A program made the position numbers and the translations under genes. A DNA stretch of 64,000 bases from Poindextera sp963719975. Its GTDB lineage: Bacteria; Pseudomonadota; Alphaproteobacteria; Caulobacterales; Caulobacteraceae. The notes under the pieces were generated by a model, which was given only the letters and a program-made list of their open reading frames with translations, was not told the origin of the DNA and did no database searches. Within the stretch, counting starts at the first letter, position 1; every line of letters begins with the position of its first letter. Below are positions 17,712 through 27,200 of this stretch, piece by piece. Location of the stretch: NCBI GenBank assembly GCA_963719975.1, contig CAVRED010000001.1, positions 248,001-312,000 on the forward strand. The letters run 5' to 3'.

Positions 17712-20342
17712 TCAGACGCCGAACGGGTAGGTCTCGTCTTCTTGGGAGACGACGGCCGTGGCCAGAGGATCGACCGCGCGGGTCTCATCGAACCAGACGA
17801 AACCGTCGAACTGGTCGGGCAGCGAGGAGCGCGCGTAGTGGCTCCATAGCTCGGTGTCGGGCCTGTAGATAACGCCGATGTAGCGCTCGAGCCTTGGCTC
17901 GCGCAGAGCGCGCCGAAGGGCATCGTGCCGGCCCGCGCGGAGATCGACGAGAAAGCGCGGCGTTCCTGTCTCGTGGCAAAGCGCTTCGTAGCTGTCGGGC
18001 CGCGATGGCAGGACGCGCTTGACCTCGGCGGGACCATCCCAGTCCGAGGCGGCCATCACGGTCCCGGCGTGGGTCCCGAATCCGATGAGGGCGGCGTCGC
18101 GCCCGAACCGCTCGCGACACAGCTGCCCGATGTTCAGCTCGTCGCGCTCGGCCCCCATGTCGGTGAAGCGGGCGTCGCCGATATGTGAATTGTGCGCCCA
18201 GACCACCGCCTTCGACGTCGGACCACGCAGCGCCAGGATGTGGTCGAGGGTCTCGAACATGTGCCGGTCGCGCAGGTTCCACAACTCGTGGCTGCCGTAA
18301 TACATCACGCGGTAGTATCGCTCGGCGTCGGCGACGACGCGGGCGTTCTGGGCCGCGTCGAAGAACCGCTCCCCGTCGTGCTCGGCGTAGTCGAGGGCGT
18401 GGCGCACCATGTCGCGCAGAATGTCGAGCACCGGGCCCTCGCACAGCGCATAGCCTTCGCTGAGCGCCGCCCGGCCGTATTCCGCCGGTTCGCCGCTCCA
18501 GGGATCGAGGCAGGCGTAGCGCTCTCGCGCCGCTTTCGCCGCCTTCGGATCGACCCGGTCGAGGTAGGACAGCACGGCCGCCATCGAGGCGCGCATGTTG
18601 TAGAGATCCAGGCCATAGAAGGCCGTCCGCCGCACGGACGGCAGGTGGCGGTTGTGCTCGCGCAGCCAGCTCACGAAGGCGTCCACGTCGCGGTTGCGCC
18701 ACATCCAGGTCGGGAAGCGGGTGAACGGCGTCTCGGCCCTTTGGTGCGGCCGATGGCGCACATGTCGATCGATGGCCGCGGCGTCCGGCCAGTCGGCCTC
18801 GACGGCGACGATGTCGAAGCCGTGCTGTTCAATCAGGCGCCGGGTGATCGCCGCGCGCGCCCGGTAGAACTCGCTCGTGCCATGGCTGGCCTCGCCCAGC
18901 AGGACCACCCGCGCCTCTGCGTAGCGGTCGAAGGCGGCAGCGAAGGCCGCCTCGTCGATGTCCGGCAACGGCTCGATCGCGGCCTTCAGCTGGCGTTCGA
19001 CGCTGGGCGCGGCGACCTCGAGCGCCCGTCCCGGTGGGTCGCCCGCCGACGTGCGCTCGAACCAGTCGCCGGCCAGCCGCATTACCGCTTCGAGCGTCCC
19101 CGGCTCTTCGAACAGATGGGTGGCGCCCGGCACGAGCTTGAGCGCCTTCTTGCAGCCCATCACGGCGATCGCGGCGCGGTTGAGCTCGATTACGCCGTGG
19201 TCGTCGCCGCCGACGATGAGCAGCGTTGGCGCCTTGACCTTGGAGAGGTCGGCCTCTCCGGCCAGGTCGGGACGGCCGCCGCGCGACACCACCGAGCCGA
19301 CCCGCTCGCCCAACCGCGCGGCAGCCTTCAGCGCCGCGCCAGCGCCGGTCGAGGCGCCGAACAGGCCGAGCGGAAGGCTCGCGAGCTTCGGGTGCAGATC
19401 GATCCACGCCACCGCCTGCGCCAGCCGCTCGGCCAGAAGGTCGATGTCGAAGACATTGCGACGCTGGCCAGCCTCGCTCTCGGTCAGCAGATCGAGCAGC
19501 AAGGTGGCGAACCCGCGGCGGTTCAGGTCGGCGGCGACGGCGCGGTTGCGCGGGCTGAGTCGGCTCGAGCCGCTGCCATGGGCGAAGACGATGACGCCGC
19601 GGGGAGTCTCCGGCGTCTGCAGGTCGGCGGCCAGCTCCAGCGGCGGCACGCGCACCTCCTGTCGGGCGACGGCCGGGGGGTCGCTGCTGTCGAGGTCCCA
19701 GGCCTGACGCAGCAGTGCAACGGTCTCCTCGTCGGTCAGCTGATGGAAGTCGCGATAAAACTGGCCAACTCCCCAGAAATTCGCCGCGGGCAAGAGGCAG
19801 ACGACCTCGTCCGCTTCGGTCTGCATGTCCGCCAGCGTGTCGAGCGGCGCGACAGGCACGGCAAGGATGACCTTCTGCGCGCCCTGCTGCTTCAGCGCGC
19901 GGATCGCGGCTTTGGCGGTGGCGCCGGTGGCAAGGCCGTCGTCGACGACAATGGCTGTCTTGCCCTTTGGGCTGAGCGGCGATCGTCCGCCCAGGTAGGC
20001 GGCGCGGCGGCGCTGGATCTCCGTCAGCTCCCTCTCCCGCGCCGAGCTCAGGTAGGCGCCCGTGGCGCCCGTGGCTTCGCGCACCTCCTCATTGACCACG
20101 GTCTGCGGCGCCTCGCCGTCGACGACGGCGGCGAGCGCAAGTTCGGGGTGGCCCGGTGCGCCGATCTTGCGCACCAGCAAGACATCGACGGGCGCCTTGA
20201 GGACCCGCGCGATCTCGAGCGCCAACGGCACGCCGCCGCGCGGCAACGCATAGACCACGGGGTTTGGCGGCGACATCGCCTCAAGCCGCTCGGCGAGCTT
20301 CCGCCCGGCTTCCGTTCGATCGGTAAATCCGCCCTCCGGCAT
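17712..20342 (-). CDS. Three-domain fusion: phosphoribosyltransferase, alpha/beta hydrolase, erythromycin esterase-like
   Basis: An 876-residue cytosolic protein. Domain 1 (about 1-220) is a type I phosphoribosyltransferase with VYALPRGGVPLALEIARVL and the PRPP motif VVDDGLATGAT. Domain 2 (about 235-425) is a dienelactone-hydrolase-like alpha/beta fold with VFAHGSGSSR, nucleophile elbow GASTGAG, and likely acid and histidine in GGDDHG and GATHLFEEPG. Domain 3 (about 450-870) is erythromycin-esterase-like, with GEASHGTSEFYRAR, AVEADWPDAAAI and WAHNSHIGDAR. Start ATG 20342 (MPEGGFTDR) follows GGAG. Rv2030c of Mycobacterium is a related phosphoribosyltransferase-esterase fusion made in hypoxia. 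The reaction is not known; macrolide resistance is not implied. It lies 44 bases after the secreted protein gene at 20387 and is probably cotranscribed with it from the FixK site at 20871. Confidence 0.88.
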   Translation of the reverse strand: MPEGGFTDRTEAGRKLAERLEAMSPPNPVVYALPRGGVPLALEIARVLKAPVDVLLVRKIGAPGHPELALAAVVDGEAPQTVVNEEVREATGATGAYLSSARERELTEIQRRRAAYLGGRSPLSPKGKTAIVVDDGLATGATAKAAIRALKQQGAQKVILAVPVAPLDTLADMQTEADEVVCLLPAANFWGVGQFYRDFHQLTDEETVALLRQAWDLDSSDPPAVARQEVRVPPLELAADLQTPETPRGVIVFAHGSGSSRLSPRNRAVAADLNRRGFATLLLDLLTESEAGQRRNVFDIDLLAERLAQAVAWIDLHPKLASLPLGLFGASTGAGAALKAAARLGERVGSVVSRGGRPDLAGEADLSKVKAPTLLIVGGDDHGVIELNRAAIAVMGCKKALKLVPGATHLFEEPGTLEAVMRLAGDWFERTSAGDPPGRALEVAAPSVERQLKAAIEPLPDIDEAAFAAAFDRYAEARVVLLGEASHGTSEFYRARAAITRRLIEQHGFDIVAVEADWPDAAAIDRHVRHRPHQRAETPFTRFPTWMWRNRDVDAFVSWLREHNRHLPSVRRTAFYGLDLYNMRASMAAVLSYLDRVDPKAAKAARERYACLDPWSGEPAEYGRAALSEGYALCEGPVLDILRDMVRHALDYAEHDGERFFDAAQNARVVADAERYYRVMYYGSHELWNLRDRHMFETLDHILALRGPTSKAVVWAHNSHIGDARFTDMGAERDELNIGQLCRERFGRDAALIGFGTHAGTVMAASDWDGPAEVKRVLPSRPDSYEALCHETGTPRFLVDLRAGRHDALRRALREPRLERYIGVIYRPDTELWSHYARSSLPDQFDGFVWFDETRAVDPLATAVVSQEDETYPFGV

Positions 20343-20386
20343 GTTGTCAACTCCACCATGCGCGAGCGGTCGGAATGAACGCGCGG

Positions 20387-20818
20387 CTAATCGGGTCTCA
20401 GGCAGGTCGCGGCATTGGGTTCGAGCGACGTCAACGATGCTGGCGTCCGGTCGATCGCCGCGCCCGCCGCCTCGTCGATCGTGCAACGGGCCAGCACGCC
20501 ATCCTCGTTGCGCTGGTCGACGACACAGGTCACCCGCCTCGCAAACGCCGCGGTCATCAGATCGGAGCGGTCCCCGCGGTCGGGGGCGCCAGCGAGCGTC
20601 ACCCTCACCCAGCTCGCCGGCGTCGGTCCCTCGGCCACGCAAAGGCTCCGACCGTCGATGACTTGCAGGACCGGTCCAGAGAACGCCGCGCCTCGCTCGG
20701 GCGCCGGCGCCGTGCATTGGACGGCGGCCACGGTTGGAGCCCTGGCGCCGGTCGGCCCGGCGTGGACCGCGCCTCCGAGCGCCGCTGTCGCAATCAGGAT
20801 CGCCGCGGGAAGGGCCAT
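20387..20818 (-). CDS. Secreted SNase-like protein
   Basis: Protein of 143 residues. ATG 20818 gives a signal peptide MALPAAILIATAALGGAVHAG. The mature part holds VLQVIDGRSLCVAEGPTPAS, WVRVTLAGAPDRGDRSDLM and AAFARRVTCVVDQRNEDGVL, which resembles the OB-fold of thermonuclease-like proteins (VIDGDTL...VRL), although the catalytic residues are not clear, so nuclease activity is doubtful. Four cysteines could form disulfides in the periplasm. The FixK-type site at 20871-20884 is centred 59.5 bases upstream, and the fusion gene follows after 44 bases. Confidence 0.72.
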   Translation of the reverse strand: MALPAAILIATAALGGAVHAGPTGARAPTVAAVQCTAPAPERGAAFSGPVLQVIDGRSLCVAEGPTPASWVRVTLAGAPDRGDRSDLMTAAFARRVTCVVDQRNEDGVLARCTIDEAAGAAIDRTPASLTSLEPNAATCLRPD

Positions 20819-20870
20819 TCGACCGTCTCCATCAATTTTAGCAGCATCGCGCGCAACGAACGGGTTGGCT

Positions 20871-20884
20871 TTGCGTTGGATCAA
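20871..20884 (-). promoter_or_regulatory. FNR/FixK-type site TTGATCCAACGCAA (minus strand)
   Basis: The centre (20877.5) is exactly 59.5 bases before the ATG at 20818, the same spacing as for 14497 and 20987. It should drive the secreted protein gene and the large fusion gene. Confidence 0.68.
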
Positions 20885-20920
20885 AGCGGCGGACTTGCCC
20901 GGCGGCGGCCGCTTCGCCAG

Positions 20921-20934
20921 TTGATCTCGGTCAA
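20921..20934 (+). promoter_or_regulatory. FNR/FixK-type site TTGATCTCGGTCAA
   Basis: TTGAT-N4-GTCAA, one mismatch from consensus, centred 59.5 bases before the ATG at 20987. It forms a back-to-back pair with the site at 20871, so the divergent genes each have their own box. Confidence 0.75.
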
Positions 20935-20986
20935 GGCGTCACGAGCAGAATCTTGGACCTTGCGCCGGTTCTCGTTGAGGGTTGTC

Positions 20987-21229
20987 ATGCACACGTACAA
21001 GGTCGTGAAAGAGCCCCACGGCTGGGCCGTCCGGCTCGGCGACGGGATGTGCACGCCGTTCTGGTCGAAGGCCAAGGCCATTCGGGAAGCCGGTCGGCTC
21101 TGCGAAGCGCTACGCTTGCATGGCGTGGCGGCCGAGGTGGTCGTTGAGGAGGAGCCGGTCCGGACGACAAGAGTGGCGGCAGCGGTCAACTCCAACTCAA
21201 CAGTCGGGGCTCGCGACGGCTGGCGCTAG
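20987..21229 (+). CDS. Small DUF2188-like protein
   Basis: Encodes 80 residues: MHTYKVVKEPHGWAVRLGDG, TPFWSKAKAIREAGRLCEAL, ending in a Val/Glu-rich segment and a polar tail. The aromatic YKVV..HGWAVR pattern followed by a helix of regularly placed Lys/Arg is like DUF2188 proteins, whose function is unknown. The ATG at 20987 is at the ideal distance from the FixK-type site. The glucan synthase gene starts 33 bases after its stop, so they are probably one transcript. Confidence 0.75.
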   Translation: MHTYKVVKEPHGWAVRLGDGMCTPFWSKAKAIREAGRLCEALRLHGVAAEVVVEEEPVRTTRVAAAVNSNSTVGARDGWR

Positions 21230-21262
21230 CGTTGTCGGCGCGGGCGGCTTGGCGCGTCCGAC

Positions 21263-24200
21263 GTGACGACCGCGACGCCGGACACCCCGCTCGCCCCTGA
21301 GACTGGGGACAGCCGCGCCGGAAGGCTGGCGGCCTTCATTCAGCGCGGACTTTCGGCGGCGCAGTCTCCTTCGGCGTGGGACGACCAGCCGATCCGCGAC
21401 GAGCTGTTTGGTATCGAGCGGCTGGAGCAGCATGCGCGCAGCCTTGCCGCGGCCCAACCGGTCGTCGCGCGACGCCGCCGGCGCAACCTGCTTCGCGCGC
21501 GCCTGGCGGAGAACGAGGCCGAGCTGCTCGCCGCCTACCATGACGTCGCCGACGCGATCGCGGCGGGCGCCGTCATCACGCCCGCGGCGGAGTGGCTGAT
21601 CGACAACTTCCATGTGGTCGAGCGGCAGGTCCGGGAGATACGCGCAGACCTTCCGTCCGGATATTATCACCAGCTGCCTGAGTTGGCGGCGGGACCGTTC
21701 CAGGGTCTGCCGCGCGTCTTCGGCGTCGCCTGGGCGTTCGTCGCCCACACCGACAGCCTCTTCGATCCCGAAGCTCTGAGGCGCTACGTCCGGGCGTACC
21801 AGGAGGTCACCCCGCTCACGATCGGCGAGCTGTGGGCGATCGCCATCACGCTGCGCATCGTCCTAGTCGAGAACCTGCGGCGCATCGCAGCGCGGGTCGT
21901 GGCCAGCCGCGCCGGCCGACGCGACGCCGACGCGATCGCCGACCGCCTGCTGGGTTCGGGTGGACGGGCGGTGGAGCCCCCCGCGGCCGTGCTGGCCGAA
22001 CTCGACCGCGCGACGCTTTCGGAGGCCTTTTTCGTCCAGTTGGTCCAGCGCCTGCGCGACCAGGACCCGAGCATCGCGCCGGCGCTGACCTGGATCGACC
22101 GGCGCCTCGCCCGCCAGGGCCTGACCGCTGACGGTGTCGTTCAAGCCGAGCACCAACGGCAGGTTGGCGGCAGCGTCACCGTCCGCAACATCATCACCAG
22201 CATGCGGCTGATCTCGGACGTCGACTGGTCCGAGCTCGTAGAGCGATTCAGCCTGGTCGATGACCTGCTGGTCACCGGCGACCGTTTCGCCGAGATGGAT
22301 TTTCCAACGCGCAACCTCTACCGCAGCGCGATCGAGGAGCTGGCGCGCGGATCTGGCCGAAGCGAGCTGGAGATCACCCGCGCCGCCCTCCTCGCCGCGT
22401 CCGCCCCAGGACCTGCGCCGGCCGACCGGGCAGACCCCCGTCTCGCCGACCCCGGCTACTATCTGATCGGCGGCGGCCGCGCGGGATTCGAAGCCGCGAT
22501 CGGGTTTCGCCCGCCGCTTCGCCTCTGGCCGGGCCGCCTCTACCGGGCGCTGGGCATCGGCGGCTACGTCGGCGCCGGCGCTATCGTCGCTGCGGCGATC
22601 CTCGCCTGGCCGCTTGTGGGTCTTTGGCGCACGGGGTTGACCTGGCCCTGGCTTGTCGTCCTCGGCGTGCTCGGCGTGGCGCCCGCCATCGACCTTGGCG
22701 TGGCGCTGGTCAACCACGTGGTGACGCGAGGCTTTCGGGCGAGCCTCCTGCCGGCGCTGGAGCTGAAAGAGGGCGTCCCGATCGCGCTGCGCACGCTGGT
22801 CGTGGTGCCTACGTTGCTCACCTCGGCTGACGCGATCGCCGAGCAGGTCGAGGGGCTCGAGATCCACCGCCTCGCCAGTCTGGGCGGCGACATCCGGTTC
22901 GCCTTGCTGACCGATTGGATGGACGCCGACGCGGAGCACATCGAGGGCGACGATGCGCTGCTCGCGGCCGCGCGCGACGGGATCGCGGAGCTGAACCGCC
23001 GCCACCCACACGCGCACGATGGCGAGCGGTTCCTGTTGCTGCACCGGCGGCGGGTCTGGAACGAGGGCGAGCGGCGCTGGATCGGGTGGGAGCGCAAGCG
23101 TGGCAAACTCGCCGAGCTCAACCGGTATCTTCGGGGCGCGACGGACACCACCTTCATCGATCCGCCGCCCGCCCCCGTCGCAGTCCGCTACGTCATCACG
23201 CTGGATTCCGACACGCGCCTGCCGCGCGAGACAGTACGCCGCCTGATCGGCAAGATGGCGCATCCGCTCAATCGCCCCAGGCTGGACCCCGCCCAGCAGA
23301 GAGTCGTCGAGGGCTACGCCATTCTGCAGCCGAGGGTGACGCCGTCGCTGCCGGTCGGCGAGGAAGGCTCGCTCTTCCTCAGGGTGTTCTCCAGCGCGAG
23401 CGGAATCGATCCTTATGCCGCCGCCGTGTCCGATGTGTACCAGGACCTGTTCGGGGAGGGCTCCTACACAGGCAAAGGCATCTATGACGTGGACGCCTTC
23501 GAGGCCGCGACGGCCGGACGCGTTCCTGAATCGCGGCTGCTGAGCCACGACCTGTTCGAAGGCGTCTTCGCCCGCGCAGGGCTCGCCTCCGACGTCGAGG
23601 TGATCGAAGCGTTTCCGGCCCGCTACGACGCCGCGGCGCTGCGCCACCACCGCTGGGCCCGCGGAGACTGGCAGCTGCTGCCCTGGCTGGTCGGGCCTGG
23701 GCGTCGATCGGCCGACGGCCGCCGGCATGGCGTGCCCATGGTCGGCCGCTGGAAGATGCTGGACAACCTGCGCCGGACCCTCTCGGCGCCGTCGACCGTG
23801 GCGGCCCTGCTGGCAGGCTGGGCGGCGCCGGGCGAGGTCGCTGTCGGCTGGACCATCTTCATCGTCGCGACCATGGCCATCCCACCACTGTTGCCGGTGG
23901 TGGCCCAGGCGACCGCACGACGGCCGGCGGCGACGATGCGCGGCCGCGTGCGCACACTTGGCGGAGACCTCCGCCTGGCCTCGATCCAGGTGGGGCTGAT
24001 GCTGGTCTTCCTCGGCCACCAAGCGTGGCTGATGGGCGACGCCATCCTGCGAACGCTCTTCCGTCTCGCCGTCAGCCATCGCCACCTTCTTGAGTGGACA
24101 CCAGCCGCTCAAGCCGCCTTCGGCCGCCGAACTCGACCTTGCGAGCTTCTATCGGCGCATGGCCGGCGGCGTTGCGCTCTGCGTCCCGGCGCTGGCCGCC

Positions 24201-27200
24201 GCCTGGTTCGGACGCGACGGCGCCTGGGAGATCGCCGTCGCCTTCTCAGCAGCCTGGGCGCTCGCTCCCGCCGTCGCGCTGGGCTCAAGCCTTTCGCGAC
24301 CGACAGCCGATCGCAAGCCGCTCACGGACGTCGACCGGGAAGCGCTGCGGATGACGGCGCGCCGCACCTGGCGGTTCTTCGAGACATTCGTGACGGCAGA
24401 GAAGTCATTGGCTTCCGCCCGACAACTTCCAGGAGACCCCCGAGCCGGTGGTGGCGCAGCGAACCTCGCCGACCAACCTGGGCCTCTACCTGCTGTCCAT
24501 CGCCAGCGCCTACGACTTCGGTTGGATCGGCGCCGCCGAGGTCATCGAGCGGCTGGAGGCGACGCTCGCGACGATGGGCGGCCTCGATCGCTATCGCGGC
24601 CACTTCTACAACTGGTACGGAACAGCTGACCTTCGCGTCCTCGATCCGCGCTACGTCTCCTCGGTCGACAGCGGCAACCTGGCCGGTCATCTGATCGCGC
24701 TCGCCGGCGCATGCCGCGAGTGGGCGACGACGGAACTGCTCGACGCCGATCGTCTGACCGGCGTCGCGGACGCCCTGCGCCTGGCGCGTGACGCGCTGCG
24801 CGCGCTTCCCGTCGACGGGGCCGGGGCCTCGAATCCGCGCGCCCGGCTTATGGGCGAAATCGACGCCACGCTGCGTAGCCTCGACGGGGGCGTCCAGGTC
24901 AACTGGCGCCGTCTCACCCAGGCGACGGACGGCGTCTCGGCGAGCGCTCAAGCCCTCTCGGACGCTATTCACGGCGGCGCGGGCGACCTGCTCTTCTGGG
25001 CAGCCGCCGCGCAGCACGCGGTCGCGAGCCATCGCCGCGACCGCGAGGGCGCCGAGCCCGACGTCTCCCGACGTCTTGCAGCGCTCGAGCAGGCGGCGCG
25101 CGCGCTCGCGCTCGAGATGGACTTCCGCTTCCTGCTCGATCCCGACCGGCTCCTGCTCTCGATCGGCTACCAGACGGTCGAGGGCGTGCGCGACCCGAGC
25201 TGCTACGACCTGCTGGCGTCCGAAGCGCGCCTGGCCAGCTTCGTGGCGATCGCCAAGGGCGACGCGCCGGCGCGCCACTGGTTCCGCCTGGGCCGTTCGG
25301 TCACGCCTTGCGGCGGCGGCGCGGCGTTGATCTCCTGGTCGGGTTCGATGTTCGAGTACCTCATGCCCTCGCTGGTGATGCGCGGACCGACGGTCAGCCT
25401 GATCGAGCAGAGCAACGTGTGCGTCGTGGAACGCCAGATCGAGTACGGACGCCGACTCGGCGCGCCCTGGGGCGTCTCGGAATCGGCGTTCAACGCGCGC
25501 GACATGGAGTTCACCTATCAATACTCGAACTTCGGCGTCCCGGGTCTAGGGCTGAAGCGGGGCCTCGCCGACAACACCGTGATTGCGCCCTACGCGACCG
25601 CGCTCGCCGCGATGGTCGATGCACGCGCCGCCGTTCACAACTTCGAGCGGCTGGCCGAAGCCGGAGTGCTCGGCCGACACGGCTACTACGAGGCTCTCGA
25701 TCTTACGCCCTCGCGGCTGCCGGAGGGCGCGCGGCAAGCGGTGGTGCGCGCCTTTATGGCGCACCACCAGGGCATGTCGATCGTGGCCATCGCCGATGCG
25801 CTGCTGGACGGTCGCATGCGGCGGCGGTTCCACGCGGACTCCATGGTGCAAGCGACCGAGCTTCTGCTGCAAGAGCGCCCGCCGCGCGACGCGGTCCCGC
25901 CACCACCATCGGTGGCCGAGTCGGCCGCTTCCGCTCACGAGCGCGCCGCCGACAGGGGCGGCTGGCGGCGCGGCAATCCATGGAGCGCAACCCCGGACAC
26001 CCAGCTCCTCTCGAACGGCCGCTACAGCGTCATGCTGACGGCGGCGGGGTCCGGCTACAGCGTCTGGCGCGATATCGCGGTGACCCGTTGGCGCGAGGAT
26101 GCGACGTGCGACGACTGGGGCGCCTGGGTTTTTCTGCGCGACGCGCGCAGCGGCGAGGTGTGGTCCGCCGGCCTGCAGCCCATCGGGGTCGACGGCGACC
26201 GCTATATGGCGATCTTCAACGAGGACCGCGCCGAGATCGCCCGCCGCGACGGCACCCTGACGACGACGCTCGAAGTGCTGGTGTCGGCCGAGGACGACGC
26301 CGAGGTTCGCCGCCTGACGCTCTCGAACTTCGGCGCTCAGGCGCGCGAGATCGAAGTGACCTCCTACGCCGAGCTCGTGCTGTCGGCCTCCGCCGCCGAT
26401 GCGGCCCACCCAGCCTTTTCCAAGCTGTTCGTCGAGACCGAGCACCTCGCGGATTTGGGCGCCCTGTTGGCGCATCGGCGGCGACGGGGGCCGGACGAGC
26501 CCGAGGTGTGGGCGGCCCATCTGGCCGTCGTGGACGGGCGATCCGTCCGCGGCCATGAATTCGAGACCGACCGCGCCCGCTTCATCGGCCGCGGCCGCGG
26601 CGTGCAAGCGGCGACCTCGATCGTCGACGGCCGGCCGCTTTCCGGCACGACCGGCGCCGTGCTCGATCCTATCTTTGCGCTCAGGCGGCGTCTGAGACTC
26701 GAACCTGGCGAAACGGCTCGTGTCGACTTCTGGACCATGGCGGCCGGCTCGCGGGACGAGGTGCTCGGACTGGTGGACAAGCACCACGACGCCGGCGCTT
26801 TTGAGCGAGCCGCCGCCCTGGCGTGGACACAGGTGCAGGTCCAGCTGCACCACCTTGGAATCAACCGAAGCCAGGCTGGTCAGTTCCAGCGACTGGCCGG
26901 ACACGTCCTGTTCGCGGCCCCGACCCTCAGGCCGCCGTCGGAAATGATCCAGGCCGGCCGGGCCGGGCAGCCGCTTCTATGGGGCCTTGGCATCTCTGGC
27001 GACCTTCCGATCGTCCTGGTGAAGATCTCAGACGCGCACCAGCTCGGCCTGGTGCGCGAAGCGCTGCTTGCCGTCGAATACTGGCGCATGCGCCGGCTTG
27101 CCGTCGACCTGGTCATCCTGAACGAACGCCCCTCTTCCTACGTCCAGGACCTGCAGGTGGCGCTCGAGACGCAAGTCCGCGCGAACCAGTCCAGGCCCCA

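Noticed and set aside
17712..20342. Macrolide resistance gene
   Set aside because: The erythromycin-esterase-like domain is in a fusion typical of stress regulons, not of resistance enzymes.
18192..20378. Long open frame (over 700 codons) antisense to the phosphoribosyltransferase-esterase fusion
   Set aside because: Its translation has no recognisable motif and is a product of the high-GC reverse strand; the opposite strand encodes conserved domains throughout.
21863..24112. Long antisense open frame opposite the glucan synthase gene
   Set aside because: Low-complexity Arg/Gly/Asp-rich translation without homology; the plus strand has the DxD motif and membrane helices of NdvB.
24090..24450. 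Programmed ribosomal frameshifting in ndvB
   Set aside because: Two shifts within 300 bases, neither at a slippery heptamer with a visible stem; similar single-T lesions occur in unrelated genes, so an error is simpler.
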